Assembly: GCA_022707885.1 (NCBI GenBank)
Contig: JAKIZT010000001.1
Coordinates: 140,576-204,575 of the forward strand
Source of the DNA: Caldisericales bacterium
GTDB taxonomy: Bacteria > Caldisericota > Caldisericia > JAAYUI01
DNA length: 64,000 bases
Direction of reading: 5' to 3'
Part shown: in pieces, positions 45,999 through 54,988 of the stretch
Layout: every line of letters starts with the position of its first letter
Numbering within the stretch: position 1 is the first letter of the stretch
Made by a program: the position numbers and the translations under genes
The notes under the pieces: generated by a model
The model's input: only the letters and a program-made list of their open reading frames with translations
What the model was told of the DNA's origin: nothing
The model's database searches: none

Positions 45999-47315
45999 AT
46001 GCCAAGACTTTTTGGCACCGATGGCGTCAGGGGGATAGCGGGAGACGAGCTCAACGAGGAGCTTGCCTCCCGTCTTGCTTTTGCGGCATCCCAGCAATTT
46101 TTCACAAAAGACGGAAAAGTCCTGGTCGGGAAAGATACAAGGCTTTCAGGTGACATGATTGAATCCGCATTGGCAAGCGGTTTTGTTTCCGGTGGATGTG
46201 ATGTTGTTTCAGTAGGAATAATACCAACACCGGGCCTTGCAAGGTTGTGCAAGGAAACAGGCCATTTCGGGGCCGTCATTTCGGCATCCCATAATCCCAT
46301 TGAATACAATGGGATCAAGTTTTTTTCACCACAGGGCGTAAAACTGAGGGACGAGGAAGAAGATGAGATAGAAGCAAGGATGTCCCAAAAACCAAATGGC
46401 CACACAAAGGGTACTTTCACAAAAAATACCGACCTTTGTGAACGCTATTGCCAGGACATTGCTTCTTTCTTCAATCTCGACCTTGGGGGCAGAAAAATCG
46501 TCCTGGATTGTGCCTACGGCGCCACTTATGCCGTGGCACCCAAACTTTTTAAAAGACTTGGAGCAGATGTTGTTGCAATCAACGCTGAACCGGATGGGTC
46601 AAGGATAAATGTCGACTGTGGCTCAACAATGCCGCACATTCTCTGTAAAACAGTCCTGGAACAAAAAGCAGACATGGGTTTTGCTTTCGATGGCGACGGC
46701 GACAGGTGCATTGCCTGTGACTCGCAGGGCAGGATTGTTGATGGCGACAAGATGATGGGCATACTGGCCAAATACATGGTGAAAAAGAACCGTTTGCCTG
46801 GAATGGCCATCGTCACAACCGTCATGACCAACCTCGGTCTTGAAGAACATCTTTCTGCTAATGGAATAAAGATGGAGAGGACAAAGGTCGGTGACAGATA
46901 CGTCCACCAGAGAATGACCGAGAAAGGCCTCAATTTGGGCGGAGAGCAGTCCGGCCACATAATAATTGCAGACAGGACAACAACAGGCGATGGAACGCTT
47001 TCGGCCATTTCCCTTGTTGAAGCTCTGGAGGAAACAGGCGCAAACCTTTCGGACGAGCTTGATCTAATTCCGGAATATCCGCAAATCCTCCTGAATGTGA
47101 AAGTCAAAAACCGCGAAGAAGCCATGAATTCCCCGCTGGTCGCAGAGCTCACCCAAAAAGCGCAGGAAAGACTTGGAAAACACGGGAGAATATTAATCAG
47201 ATCTTCCGGAACCGAAGCTCTGATAAGGATAATGGTTGAAGCTGTCGATGAAGCACTCTGCAGGGAAATCGCTTTCAACACAACAGAAAAAATCAAATCC
47301 AGATACGGAGTATGA
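45999..47315 (+). CDS. glmM: Phosphoglucosamine mutase
   Basis: 438 residues. The active serine loop is ISASHNP (phosphoserine at about 97), the Mg2+ loop is FDGDGDR, and GGEQSGHII and the C-terminal RSSGTEALIRIMVEA phosphate-binding loop complete the set. It turns glucosamine-6-phosphate into glucosamine-1-phosphate for UDP-GlcNAc. Placement directly behind rplT without a gap couples it to ribosomal protein expression, and a terminator follows the stop. Confidence 0.97.
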   Translation: MPRLFGTDGVRGIAGDELNEELASRLAFAASQQFFTKDGKVLVGKDTRLSGDMIESALASGFVSGGCDVVSVGIIPTPGLARLCKETGHFGAVISASHNPIEYNGIKFFSPQGVKLRDEEEDEIEARMSQKPNGHTKGTFTKNTDLCERYCQDIASFFNLDLGGRKIVLDCAYGATYAVAPKLFKRLGADVVAINAEPDGSRINVDCGSTMPHILCKTVLEQKADMGFAFDGDGDRCIACDSQGRIVDGDKMMGILAKYMVKKNRLPGMAIVTTVMTNLGLEEHLSANGIKMERTKVGDRYVHQRMTEKGLNLGGEQSGHIIIADRTTTGDGTLSAISLVEALEETGANLSDELDLIPEYPQILLNVKVKNREEAMNSPLVAELTQKAQERLGKHGRILIRSSGTEALIRIMVEAVDEALCREIAFNTTEKIKSRYGV

Positions 47316-47322
47316 ACCTGAA

Positions 47323-47349
47323 CCCCGACCATCACTGGTCGGGGTTTTT
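47323..47349 (+). terminator. Rho-independent terminator of the infC-glmM operon
   Basis: A 9-bp stem (CCCCGACCA with TGGTCGGGG), a TCAC loop and five T, starting 7 bases after the glmM stop. Confidence 0.93.
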
Positions 47350-47367
47350 AATTTAGGCCCCAAAAAA

Positions 47368-48558
47368 ATGACAAAAATACCCCTATCACAAGCAAAACAG
47401 ACGATCATAAAGTGCCAGCTGCTTGACAAGCCATCAGGCAAAGGCAAAGCTGGTGCACTGAAGGCCCTTGAGCATCTTGGCTATGTCCAGATTGACACCA
47501 TTTCTGTCATAGAACGCGCGCACCATCATGTTTTCTGGTCAAGATGCCCGGACCACAAAAAAGAACATCTCAACGAACTGCAGGCAAAAGACAGAAAAGT
47601 CTTTGAATACTGGGGTCATGCGGCATCTTTTCTTCCAATGTCCGATTTCAGGTATTCGATTCCCGTAATGGAAGCACACAGGCAAAGAGATGATGTCAAA
47701 ACAGTGCTTGGTACTTACAAGGAATTATCGGTGCAAGTTCTGGACAGAATAAGACGGGAAGGCGCCCTGTCGTCATCAGATTTTGAAACGCCAGTTGATT
47801 TTGAAAGGGGACCATGGTGGGGGTGGAAACCGGCAAAACAGGTGCTGGAGGCACTTTTCTGGACAGGCGAACTGATGGTGTCGCACAGAAAAAACTTCCA
47901 GCGATACTATGATTTTCCGGAGAGGGTCATCCCATCTTCGACAAACCTGGAAAAACCAGACGAAGGGGAATTTGCCAAATTCAAGGTCAGGGCAGTATTA
48001 AGAACGCTTGGGTTCGCAAACATCCAGGACATCTGCTGGATGAGAAGGAACAAAATTGCCATGAAAAAAGCCCTGCAGGAGATGACTGAAAATGGTGAAG
48101 CAGTCGAGGTCGAAATTGAGGGGCTGGATGATACATATTATTGCCTGACAAACAATCTTTCGGTTAATGAGGAAAAGAGTAACCTCAACTGCAACATTCT
48201 TTCGCCATTTGACAATGCAGTGATAAGACGGGACCGGCTGGGGAAAATATTTGGCCTCGAATACTCGCTTGAATGCTACGTTCCGCCAAACAAAAGGAAA
48301 TTTGGTTATTTTACCCTCCCGATACTTTTGGGAGCAGACTTTGTTGGCCTCCTGGATGCCAAGGCCGAGAGAAAATCCAAAACAATGCTCGTCCAGAAAA
48401 TAATGCTGGACAAGAAGGCCACACTCTCAAAGCCACTCGACACGATCGCAAAAAAACTTGCTGATTTCGCAAAATTCAACGGGTGCGAAAAGATATCGGT
48501 CTTGCAGGCTGAACCACAAATTCTAAAACAAAAACTTGAAAAACTGACAAATTATTGA
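47368..48558 (+). CDS. YcaQ/AlkZ-type winged-helix DNA glycosylase
   Basis: 396 residues from the ATG at 47368; an upstream extension of the frame crosses the terminator and glmM and is rejected. GYVQIDTISVIERAHHHVFWSR carries the QxD catalytic signature of the YcaQ/AlkX branch of HTH_42 glycosylases, which unhook interstrand cross-links or remove alkylated bases. EYWGHAASFLPM and the C-terminal GFFTLPILLGADFVGLLDAKAERK-like block (here YFTLPILLGADFVGLLDAKAERK) are also typical. No good Shine-Dalgarno or promoter is seen, so expression may rely on read-through from glmM. Confidence 0.87.
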   Translation: MTKIPLSQAKQTIIKCQLLDKPSGKGKAGALKALEHLGYVQIDTISVIERAHHHVFWSRCPDHKKEHLNELQAKDRKVFEYWGHAASFLPMSDFRYSIPVMEAHRQRDDVKTVLGTYKELSVQVLDRIRREGALSSSDFETPVDFERGPWWGWKPAKQVLEALFWTGELMVSHRKNFQRYYDFPERVIPSSTNLEKPDEGEFAKFKVRAVLRTLGFANIQDICWMRRNKIAMKKALQEMTENGEAVEVEIEGLDDTYYCLTNNLSVNEEKSNLNCNILSPFDNAVIRRDRLGKIFGLEYSLECYVPPNKRKFGYFTLPILLGADFVGLLDAKAERKSKTMLVQKIMLDKKATLSKPLDTIAKKLADFAKFNGCEKISVLQAEPQILKQKLEKLTNY

Positions 48559-48644
48559 AAACAAATTTCTGATTTTGCAAACATATTATCATTTTTGTAC
48601 AGATTCCCCAACCACTCAGCTTCTTTATTGTTACCCCTTCTGCA

Positions 48645-48672
48645 TTGATAAGTGCGCCTTATATTGTAAAAT
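48645..48672 (+). promoter_or_regulatory. Promoter of the dnaE-pfkA operon (leaderless type)
   Basis: TTGATA (48645-48650), a 16-base spacer and TAAAAT (48667-48672). Only 7 bases separate the -10 box from the dnaE ATG, and there is no Shine-Dalgarno. Confidence 0.72.
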
Positions 48673-48679
48673 CTAACCG

Positions 48680-51600
48680 ATGTTTGTCCATTTACATAAC
48701 CATTCCGAATTCTCGCTCCTGGATGGAGCCATCAAGATCTATGAGATGGCGGCCAGGGCGGCAAAGCTTGGCATGCCGGCCATCGCATTGACCGACCACG
48801 GAACAATGTATGGTGCAATTGATTTCTACAAGGCATGCACAAAACAGAAGATCAAACCGATCATGGGCTGTGAGTTCTATGTAGCACCCCAAAATATGGA
48901 ATCAAAAGAAACCAGGAGCGGGATGTATCACCTCGTCCTTCTCGCAGAAAACAACAAGGGCTACGAGAACATCATGAGGCTTGTGACAGAGGCCAATATC
49001 AGGGGCTTCTACTACAAACCAAGGGTCGACTATGATACGCTGGCAAAATACTCGGAGGGTGTCCTTGCCCTGACAGCGTGCATCTCCGGCGAAGTGCCTG
49101 AAAAACTCTTGCTGGACGATGAAGAGGGCGCTAAAAAGGCCCTCGGCACATACAAGGAAATTTTCAACAACAGGCTTTGGGTCGAACTTCAGGACCACGG
49201 GCTCAAAGAAGAAGTCAGTGTAATGCCAAAGCTCATCGAGCTGGCAAAAAACTTTGAACTGCCGGTTGTTGCAACACAGGACGCCCATTACCTTGAACAC
49301 GCCGATGCCGAAGCCCACGATATTCTTCTCTGCATCCAGACACTTTCAAAGCAAGACGATCCTGACAGGATGAAATTCGCCAATGACGAGTTCTATCTCA
49401 AGACCCCAGGGCAAATGCAGGAGTTGTTCAAATGGATACCCGAGGCAGTCACAAATACCCTTGAGATAACTGACCGATGTAACGTCACAATCGAGCTTGG
49501 CAAACCTCACCCGCCAAAATTTACCGACATTGGCAATGACGATCCCGAAGCACACAAGCAGTTTCTCTGGGACCTTGTAAACAAAGGTGCAAGCTGGAGA
49601 TTTGGCTGCGCCATCTCCCAGGACATCAGGGACAGGCTTGATTATGAGATGAGGATTATTGAGCAAACAGGTTTTGTTGATTATTTCCTGGTCGTCTGGG
49701 ACTTCATAAAATACGCAAAAGACCATGATGTTGGCGTTGGCCCGGGGAGAGGCTCCGGTGCAGCATCACTTGTTTCCTATTGTCTGAACATAACCGATGT
49801 AAACCCGCTCGAATACGGACTGTTTTTTGAGAGATTTCTGAACCCTGACCGAATTTCACCGCCCGACTTTGACATCGATTTCGACGATACAAAAAGGGAC
49901 AGGGTAATAAAGTATGTAACCCAAAAATATGGCGAAGACTCGGTTGCCCAGGTTGCCACATTCGGCCGAATGGAGGCCAGGGGAGTAATCAGGGACGTCG
50001 GAAGAGCACTTGGCTTCAGCTATGGCGATATGGACAAGATAGCAAAACTCATTCCATTCGGGGCCGAGCTGGAAGAGGCACTTGCCGGTGTTCCACAACT
50101 AAGGGAAATACAACAGCAAAACGACCAGACCAAAAAACTTTTTGAGGTTGCAAAAAGGCTTGAAGGTGTAGTGCGCAACTTTTCCACCCATGCCGCAGGC
50201 GTCGTTATGGCCGACAAACCCCTTTACAGCTATGTTCCGCTCCAGCTTGATAAAGAAGGAAAACGCGTCACACAATTCGAAAAAAATGCCGTTGAAGAGC
50301 TAGGAATATTGAAGGTAGACTTCCTCGGCTTAAGAAATATCTCTGTCATAAACAACGCCTGCGAGACGATAGGTAAAAAGACTGGAGAAAAACTGGACAT
50401 TGACAAGGTACCGCTCGATGACCAGGCTACCTACCAGATACTCCAGTCTGGCGACACGATGGGCGTTTTCCAGCTTGAATCTTCTGGCATGAGGCGTTAC
50501 TTGAGGGAACTCAAGCCAACTACAATACAGGACATCATAGCCATGGTGGCACTCTACAGGCCAGGCCCGATGGAGTTCATACCACAATTCATCGGTGGCA
50601 AACATGGTGAAGTCGTTACAAAATATCTTGATCCATGTCTTGAACCGATCCTTCAGGGTACCTATGGCGTGGCCGTATATCAGGAACAGGTTATCCAGAT
50701 AGCAAGGGATTTTGCAGGTTTCACACTTGGTCAGGGTGACATCCTCAGAAAAGCTGTTGCAAAAAAAATCCCCGAGCTCCTCGCCGAACAAAAGCGCCTT
50801 TTCATTGAGAGGGCATCCCAAAACGGCAAAAATCCTCAAATAGCAGAAGAAGTGTTTAAATTTATAGAACCTTTTGCAGGATACGGCTTCAACAGGGCAC
50901 ATTCAACATGCTACGGACTGCTTGCATACAAGACAGCCTACCTGAAAACACATTACAAGCTCGAATATTACACGGCTATCCTCACCTCATATGTTGGAAA
51001 CGAAGACAGAATTAAAGAAATGTACGAAGAGTGCAGGAAATCGGGCCTCAATATTCTTCCACCCGATATAAACAAGTCTGAATGGACATTTGAAGTCGAA
51101 GGGGACGCAATCAGGTATGGGCTCGGTGCCCTCAAGAATGTCGGTGAGGTGGCCGTTGAGGCCATCATTGCTGAAAGAAAATCTGGCGGCCCGTTTAAAA
51201 ATTTTGAAGACTTCCAAAAAAGGTGTGAGGGAAGCAAAGCAAACAAAAAAGTCATTGAGAGCCTTATAAAAGCAGGCACATTTGACGCTTTCAACGAAGA
51301 CAGGGGCCATCTGTTAAAAAAATTCTCAAATGGTGGCGGGCGAGTGGAATTCTCACTTTTCGCCCCACAAAAACAGGAAGAAGAACCCCCAACACCAAAA
51401 GAAGAAATACTGGCGATGGAAAAAGAAATCATGGGCTTTTACATGTCGGATCATCCGATGAGACCCTATGAAAAATACATTGCCACAATCGACCATACCG
51501 ATATTGCAGCCCTTGGAGAGGTTGAAGAGGGAAGTTCAATAGTCATCCTTGGAATAATCACAAGCTTCAGGAGGGCAAAATCAAAAAAAGGCAACCCGAT

Positions 51601-52048
51601 TGCCACATGTACTCTTGAAGATTTGACTGGAATATGCTCGATAACGGCATTTGGAAAGGCCTACGAAACACTCTCAGACCACCTTGAGGACGAAGGGATA
51701 GTAATGATAAGGGGCAAAATCGAAAACAAGGAAGGCCAGCCGAAGATCATCGCCGAGGAATACATAAAAACTATAAACACTTCCGACATTCAAGTTTCAA
51801 AAGGTGATGAAACGTTTGTAATAAATGTCCAGGTAAACCTTGAAACCCAGTACCACCTCCTCGAAAAGATAAAGGAGCTGGCAATATCAAAGGGCAATGG
51901 ACAAAATCCCCTTGTGCTGTTCCTGGCCAAAGGTGGGCAGAAAATAAGGATGGAGACAGACAAAGAATGCTGGATCGCAGACCATTCAGTCATACCGGTT
52001 TTCAAGGAGCTGGTTGGTCCAAACCAGGTTTGGCTGTCAAAAAGTTGA
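48680..52048 (+). CDS. dnaE: DNA polymerase III subunit alpha
   Basis: 1122 residues. An N-terminal PHP domain (FVHLHNHSEFSLLDGAIKI, LTDHGTMYGAIDFY) is followed by the polymerase core with GVGPGRGSGAASLVSYCL and the catalytic aspartates in PDFDIDFDD, a helix-hairpin-helix part and an OB domain (ILGIITSFRRAKSKKGNPIATCTLED). The length and domain order fit DnaE1-type replicative polymerases; PHP metal residues appear largely intact, so proofreading by this domain is possible. The gene heads an operon with pfkA and a sensor kinase, and the transcript is predicted to be leaderless. Confidence 0.98.
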   Translation: MFVHLHNHSEFSLLDGAIKIYEMAARAAKLGMPAIALTDHGTMYGAIDFYKACTKQKIKPIMGCEFYVAPQNMESKETRSGMYHLVLLAENNKGYENIMRLVTEANIRGFYYKPRVDYDTLAKYSEGVLALTACISGEVPEKLLLDDEEGAKKALGTYKEIFNNRLWVELQDHGLKEEVSVMPKLIELAKNFELPVVATQDAHYLEHADAEAHDILLCIQTLSKQDDPDRMKFANDEFYLKTPGQMQELFKWIPEAVTNTLEITDRCNVTIELGKPHPPKFTDIGNDDPEAHKQFLWDLVNKGASWRFGCAISQDIRDRLDYEMRIIEQTGFVDYFLVVWDFIKYAKDHDVGVGPGRGSGAASLVSYCLNITDVNPLEYGLFFERFLNPDRISPPDFDIDFDDTKRDRVIKYVTQKYGEDSVAQVATFGRMEARGVIRDVGRALGFSYGDMDKIAKLIPFGAELEEALAGVPQLREIQQQNDQTKKLFEVAKRLEGVVRNFSTHAAGVVMADKPLYSYVPLQLDKEGKRVTQFEKNAVEELGILKVDFLGLRNISVINNACETIGKKTGEKLDIDKVPLDDQATYQILQSGDTMGVFQLESSGMRRYLRELKPTTIQDIIAMVALYRPGPMEFIPQFIGGKHGEVVTKYLDPCLEPILQGTYGVAVYQEQVIQIARDFAGFTLGQGDILRKAVAKKIPELLAEQKRLFIERASQNGKNPQIAEEVFKFIEPFAGYGFNRAHSTCYGLLAYKTAYLKTHYKLEYYTAILTSYVGNEDRIKEMYEECRKSGLNILPPDINKSEWTFEVEGDAIRYGLGALKNVGEVAVEAIIAERKSGGPFKNFEDFQKRCEGSKANKKVIESLIKAGTFDAFNEDRGHLLKKFSNGGGRVEFSLFAPQKQEEEPPTPKEEILAMEKEIMGFYMSDHPMRPYEKYIATIDHTDIAALGEVEEGSSIVILGIITSFRRAKSKKGNPIATCTLEDLTGICSITAFGKAYETLSDHLEDEGIVMIRGKIENKEGQPKIIAEEYIKTINTSDIQVSKGDETFVINVQVNLETQYHLLEKIKELAISKGNGQNPLVLFLAKGGQKIRMETDKECWIADHSVIPVFKELVGPNQVWLSKS

Positions 52049-52055
52049 GGTGAAG

Positions 52056-53072
52056 ATGATAAAAAAAGTGGCCATACTGACAGGCGGTGGCGATTGCCCA
52101 GGGCTCAATCCCGCAATATACGGTGCAGTAACAAGAGCCTTAAAAGAAGGCCACAAGGTGTTTGGCATCCTCGAGGGCTGGAAGGGCATGATCGAGGGCA
52201 ATTTCATCGAGCTCAACCATAATACTATCGAGGACATCGTAGGTCAGGGTGGAACGATCCTTCGCACCTCAAGAACAAACCCGTTCAAAAGAGAAGGCGG
52301 TGTCGAGGCAGTAAAAAGAACCTTTGAATCGCTTTCTCTTGATGGCCTTGTGGCCGCTGGGGGCGAAGACACACTTGGAGTAGCCTCAAAACTTTACGAT
52401 ATTGGCCTTCCGGTGGTTGGCGTGCCAAAAACCATGGACAACGACCTCTCGGGAACAGACTCCACATTTGGGTTTGATTCTGCTGCAACGGTGGGCATGG
52501 ATGCCGCAATGAGGCTGCGTGACACAGCCAGGTCACACGGGAGGGCCCTCGTTCTCGAAGTCATGGGAAGGCACGCAGGATGGGTGGCACTTTACACAGG
52601 AATATCAGCTTACGCAGACTACACAATGCTCCCGGAAAGAAAATGGAGCTGGGACGAAATTTGCTCCAAGGTTTCAAAGGCCCATGCAGAAAGGGGCTAC
52701 GCCATCATTGTTGTCTCGGAAGGCGTGGAACTTTCATCAGGTCAGGCAGAGGTTGACGAGTTTGGGCACACTAACCTGGCCAAACAGGACGTTGGCGAAA
52801 AACTGGCCGAAGAGATTGGCAAAAGGACAGGGATCGAGACCCGCTCTGCAAAACTTGGGCACATCGAAAGAGGTGGCCCACCGACACTCTTTGACAGGAT
52901 GCTTGGCATAAGGGCTGGAATAGCAGCCATGGAATGGCTCCTCTCCGGGGATTGCGGTATAATGGCCGCACTCAGGGGCAACGAGATAGTAAAAGTCCCG
53001 CTCAAGGACGCGGTGGGATCACTCAAAACAGTTACCAGTGACTGGATCAGGCTTTTGGAGGTGCTGGAATAA
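52056..53072 (+). CDS. pfkA: 6-phosphofructokinase, PPi-type signature
   Basis: 338 residues from the ATG at 52056, with GAGGTG just upstream and 7 bases after dnaE. The fold is PfkA (LTGGGDCPGLN, GTILRTSRTNPF, PKTMDNDL, VLEVMGRHAGWVAL, ETRSAKLGHIERGGPPTLFDRMLG). At the two positions that separate ATP from pyrophosphate use, this protein has Asp105 (GGEDT, Gly104 in E. coli) and Lys125 (PKT, Gly124 in E. coli), which predicts a PPi-dependent, reversible enzyme. The catalytic Asp is kept (MDND). The stop TAA overlaps the presumed ATA start of the next gene. Confidence 0.93.
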   Translation: MIKKVAILTGGGDCPGLNPAIYGAVTRALKEGHKVFGILEGWKGMIEGNFIELNHNTIEDIVGQGGTILRTSRTNPFKREGGVEAVKRTFESLSLDGLVAAGGEDTLGVASKLYDIGLPVVGVPKTMDNDLSGTDSTFGFDSAATVGMDAAMRLRDTARSHGRALVLEVMGRHAGWVALYTGISAYADYTMLPERKWSWDEICSKVSKAHAERGYAIIVVSEGVELSSGQAEVDEFGHTNLAKQDVGEKLAEEIGKRTGIETRSAKLGHIERGGPPTLFDRMLGIRAGIAAMEWLLSGDCGIMAALRGNEIVKVPLKDAVGSLKTVTSDWIRLLEVLE

Positions 53073-54985
53073 AAGCGATTTCAAAGCTTCTCAGCTCAAT
53101 AAGATTCCAGGTCGTTTTCTTCCTCGTCCTTTTCATTGTTGCTGGCGCCCTCGTTTTCAGGTACATAGCATCCAGCCAGTCAAAAAAGACCCTTGAAACC
53201 GAGCGTTCAGAAAAACTGTCAGACATCGTTTCAAAAATACCTGCCGACTTTGACGGGAAAATAGATGCCCTTATCGCCAATTATGACCAGTACCAAAAGA
53301 CAATAAAGCAAAAACCAACAAAAGATGGCCTTGTAACACACATCAGAAGACTCTCGCCAACCTTGATTGGCGACCTTGCCGCAGTAAGGGCCAGCTCCTA
53401 TGAATCGTCTTCTTTTGGTTTCGTTTGTCTGGACAATTCTTTTGACGGGAAAGCGTTGATAGGTAGCTCGAACAGCTACAAGAACAGCTGGTACCCAAGG
53501 CTTGTAAAACTTTCACTTGCATTTCCACCTTACATAAAATGGCAAAACTCGATACTCCCAGAAATAAGCCCCTATATAACAACCACAAAAAAACCTTCCA
53601 AAGATGGCTCCTCGGCCATTGGTTCAGCACTCGGGACAGACTATATGCTCGAGACCGATAAAAGCGGGTGGGAACCACCGATAATGCTTGTTTACGCCTC
53701 ACAATCATACGAGCGGATGGATGAAGATATAGGAGCAATCGAGCAATCGATCGGTAACTGGATCTGGATAACCCTGATTGTTGGAGTATTTTGCGCAATC
53801 CTTCTCGGATTGAGCATATCTGCACGAATCATTTCGGTCAAAAGGGGGATCGGCAATCTTGCGCTTGACCTCACAAAACCGGTCCCGCACGTTTCAGGTG
53901 AGCTTGGTGACATAGCAGACGCAGCAAACAAGCTGGCCATTGACCTCATGAAATCAAAGAGCAGATCGGAGAGAGTTCTGGATTCTGTAAACACGGGTAT
54001 TATGGTTGTTGGTTCAGACATGAAGATAATCCAGGCAAACCCGTCATCACTAAAAATAGCCAAAAAAACAAAGCAGGAAATAATTGGATCTGATATTGGC
54101 GCAATAGGAGAACCTGGTGAAATTGCCAAATCAGAGGTTGAAAAAGCAATAAAATCAGGTTCTGTGTGGAGTTCCGGTTCTGTAAAAGTAAGAGGATCAA
54201 ACGAAACAAGATACGTCAACATGAGGGTCGTTCCAGTCCAGATGGCTCAGGAAAACGAGGCCATCCTTGCAATCCAGGATGTAACAGAAAGTGTGGTCAA
54301 CACCCTTGAAACAGAAAGGGACGCTTCCCTTGCAAGACTCGGCCTGTTCACAATGGGTATCGCCCATGAAGTCAGAAACCCTCTCACCTCAATAAAAGGT
54401 TTTGTCCAGCTGCTTGAGCGCAAATTAAAGGACCGCGACGAATCAAGATATCTCTCTCCAGTAATGAAAGAAGTCGAAAGACTGGAAATGCTTATTACTG
54501 ATCTCCTCGAATCATCAAGGCCCGGGCCAATCAAAAGGAAAGAGGTCGACCTCAGCAAACTTGTCAATGATGTTCTGGCAGGTCAGGCAAACAAGCTCAC
54601 CGAGGCTGGTGTAAGGATTTCAAAGGAATGCAGACCAGGAGTAATTGCCAATGTTGATGAAAAGAGGTTCCACCAGGTCATTTTAAACCTTATCTTAAAC
54701 GCAAAAGATGCAATGCCAGAAGGTGGTACGCTTTCCCTCAAGACAGTTGAAAGAGGGGAATGGTTCCACATTGAAGTAAGAGACACCGGCATGGGTATCA
54801 GCGAGCAGGATGCTGCAAACATTTTTGCACCATTCTTTACCACAAAGGCATCTGGCACAGGTTTGGGGCTCTCGATTTGCGACCAGATTGTCAAATCCCA
54901 TGGTGGATCAATTTCTTTCACATCTGATGAAAATGGGACCACATTCATTGTAAAGATACCTAAAATAATAAAAATGGAGGACTGA
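53069..54985 (+). CDS. PAS-containing sensor histidine kinase, probable AUA start
   Basis: About 638 residues. Read from ATA 53069 the protein starts with a basic end and a membrane helix (about 13-33), an external sensor part, a second helix (231-250), a HAMP-like stretch, a PAS domain (about 301-410), a HisKA phosphoacceptor His433 (GIAHEVRNPLTS), and an ATPase domain (NLILNAKDAMPEGG, DTGMGIS, GTGLGLSI), resembling NtrB-type kinases. No ATG, GTG or TTG occurs in frame before TTG 53363, which would delete the first helix. GGAGG lies 7 bases before the ATA, which overlaps the pfkA stop as ATAA. No response regulator is adjacent. Confidence 0.88.
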   Translation: MKAISKLLSSIRFQVVFFLVLFIVAGALVFRYIASSQSKKTLETERSEKLSDIVSKIPADFDGKIDALIANYDQYQKTIKQKPTKDGLVTHIRRLSPTLIGDLAAVRASSYESSSFGFVCLDNSFDGKALIGSSNSYKNSWYPRLVKLSLAFPPYIKWQNSILPEISPYITTTKKPSKDGSSAIGSALGTDYMLETDKSGWEPPIMLVYASQSYERMDEDIGAIEQSIGNWIWITLIVGVFCAILLGLSISARIISVKRGIGNLALDLTKPVPHVSGELGDIADAANKLAIDLMKSKSRSERVLDSVNTGIMVVGSDMKIIQANPSSLKIAKKTKQEIIGSDIGAIGEPGEIAKSEVEKAIKSGSVWSSGSVKVRGSNETRYVNMRVVPVQMAQENEAILAIQDVTESVVNTLETERDASLARLGLFTMGIAHEVRNPLTSIKGFVQLLERKLKDRDESRYLSPVMKEVERLEMLITDLLESSRPGPIKRKEVDLSKLVNDVLAGQANKLTEAGVRISKECRPGVIANVDEKRFHQVILNLILNAKDAMPEGGTLSLKTVERGEWFHIEVRDTGMGISEQDAANIFAPFFTTKASGTGLGLSICDQIVKSHGGSISFTSDENGTTFIVKIPKIIKMED

Positions 54986-54988
54986 CAA

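Noticed and set aside
46526..47335. 269-codon minus-strand open frame
   Set aside because: Shadow of glmM; low-complexity Ser/Pro composition typical of an antisense frame.
47236..47367. 44-codon N-terminal extension of the YcaQ-like protein
   Set aside because: The frame runs back through a strong terminator into glmM; the ATG at 47368 gives family length.
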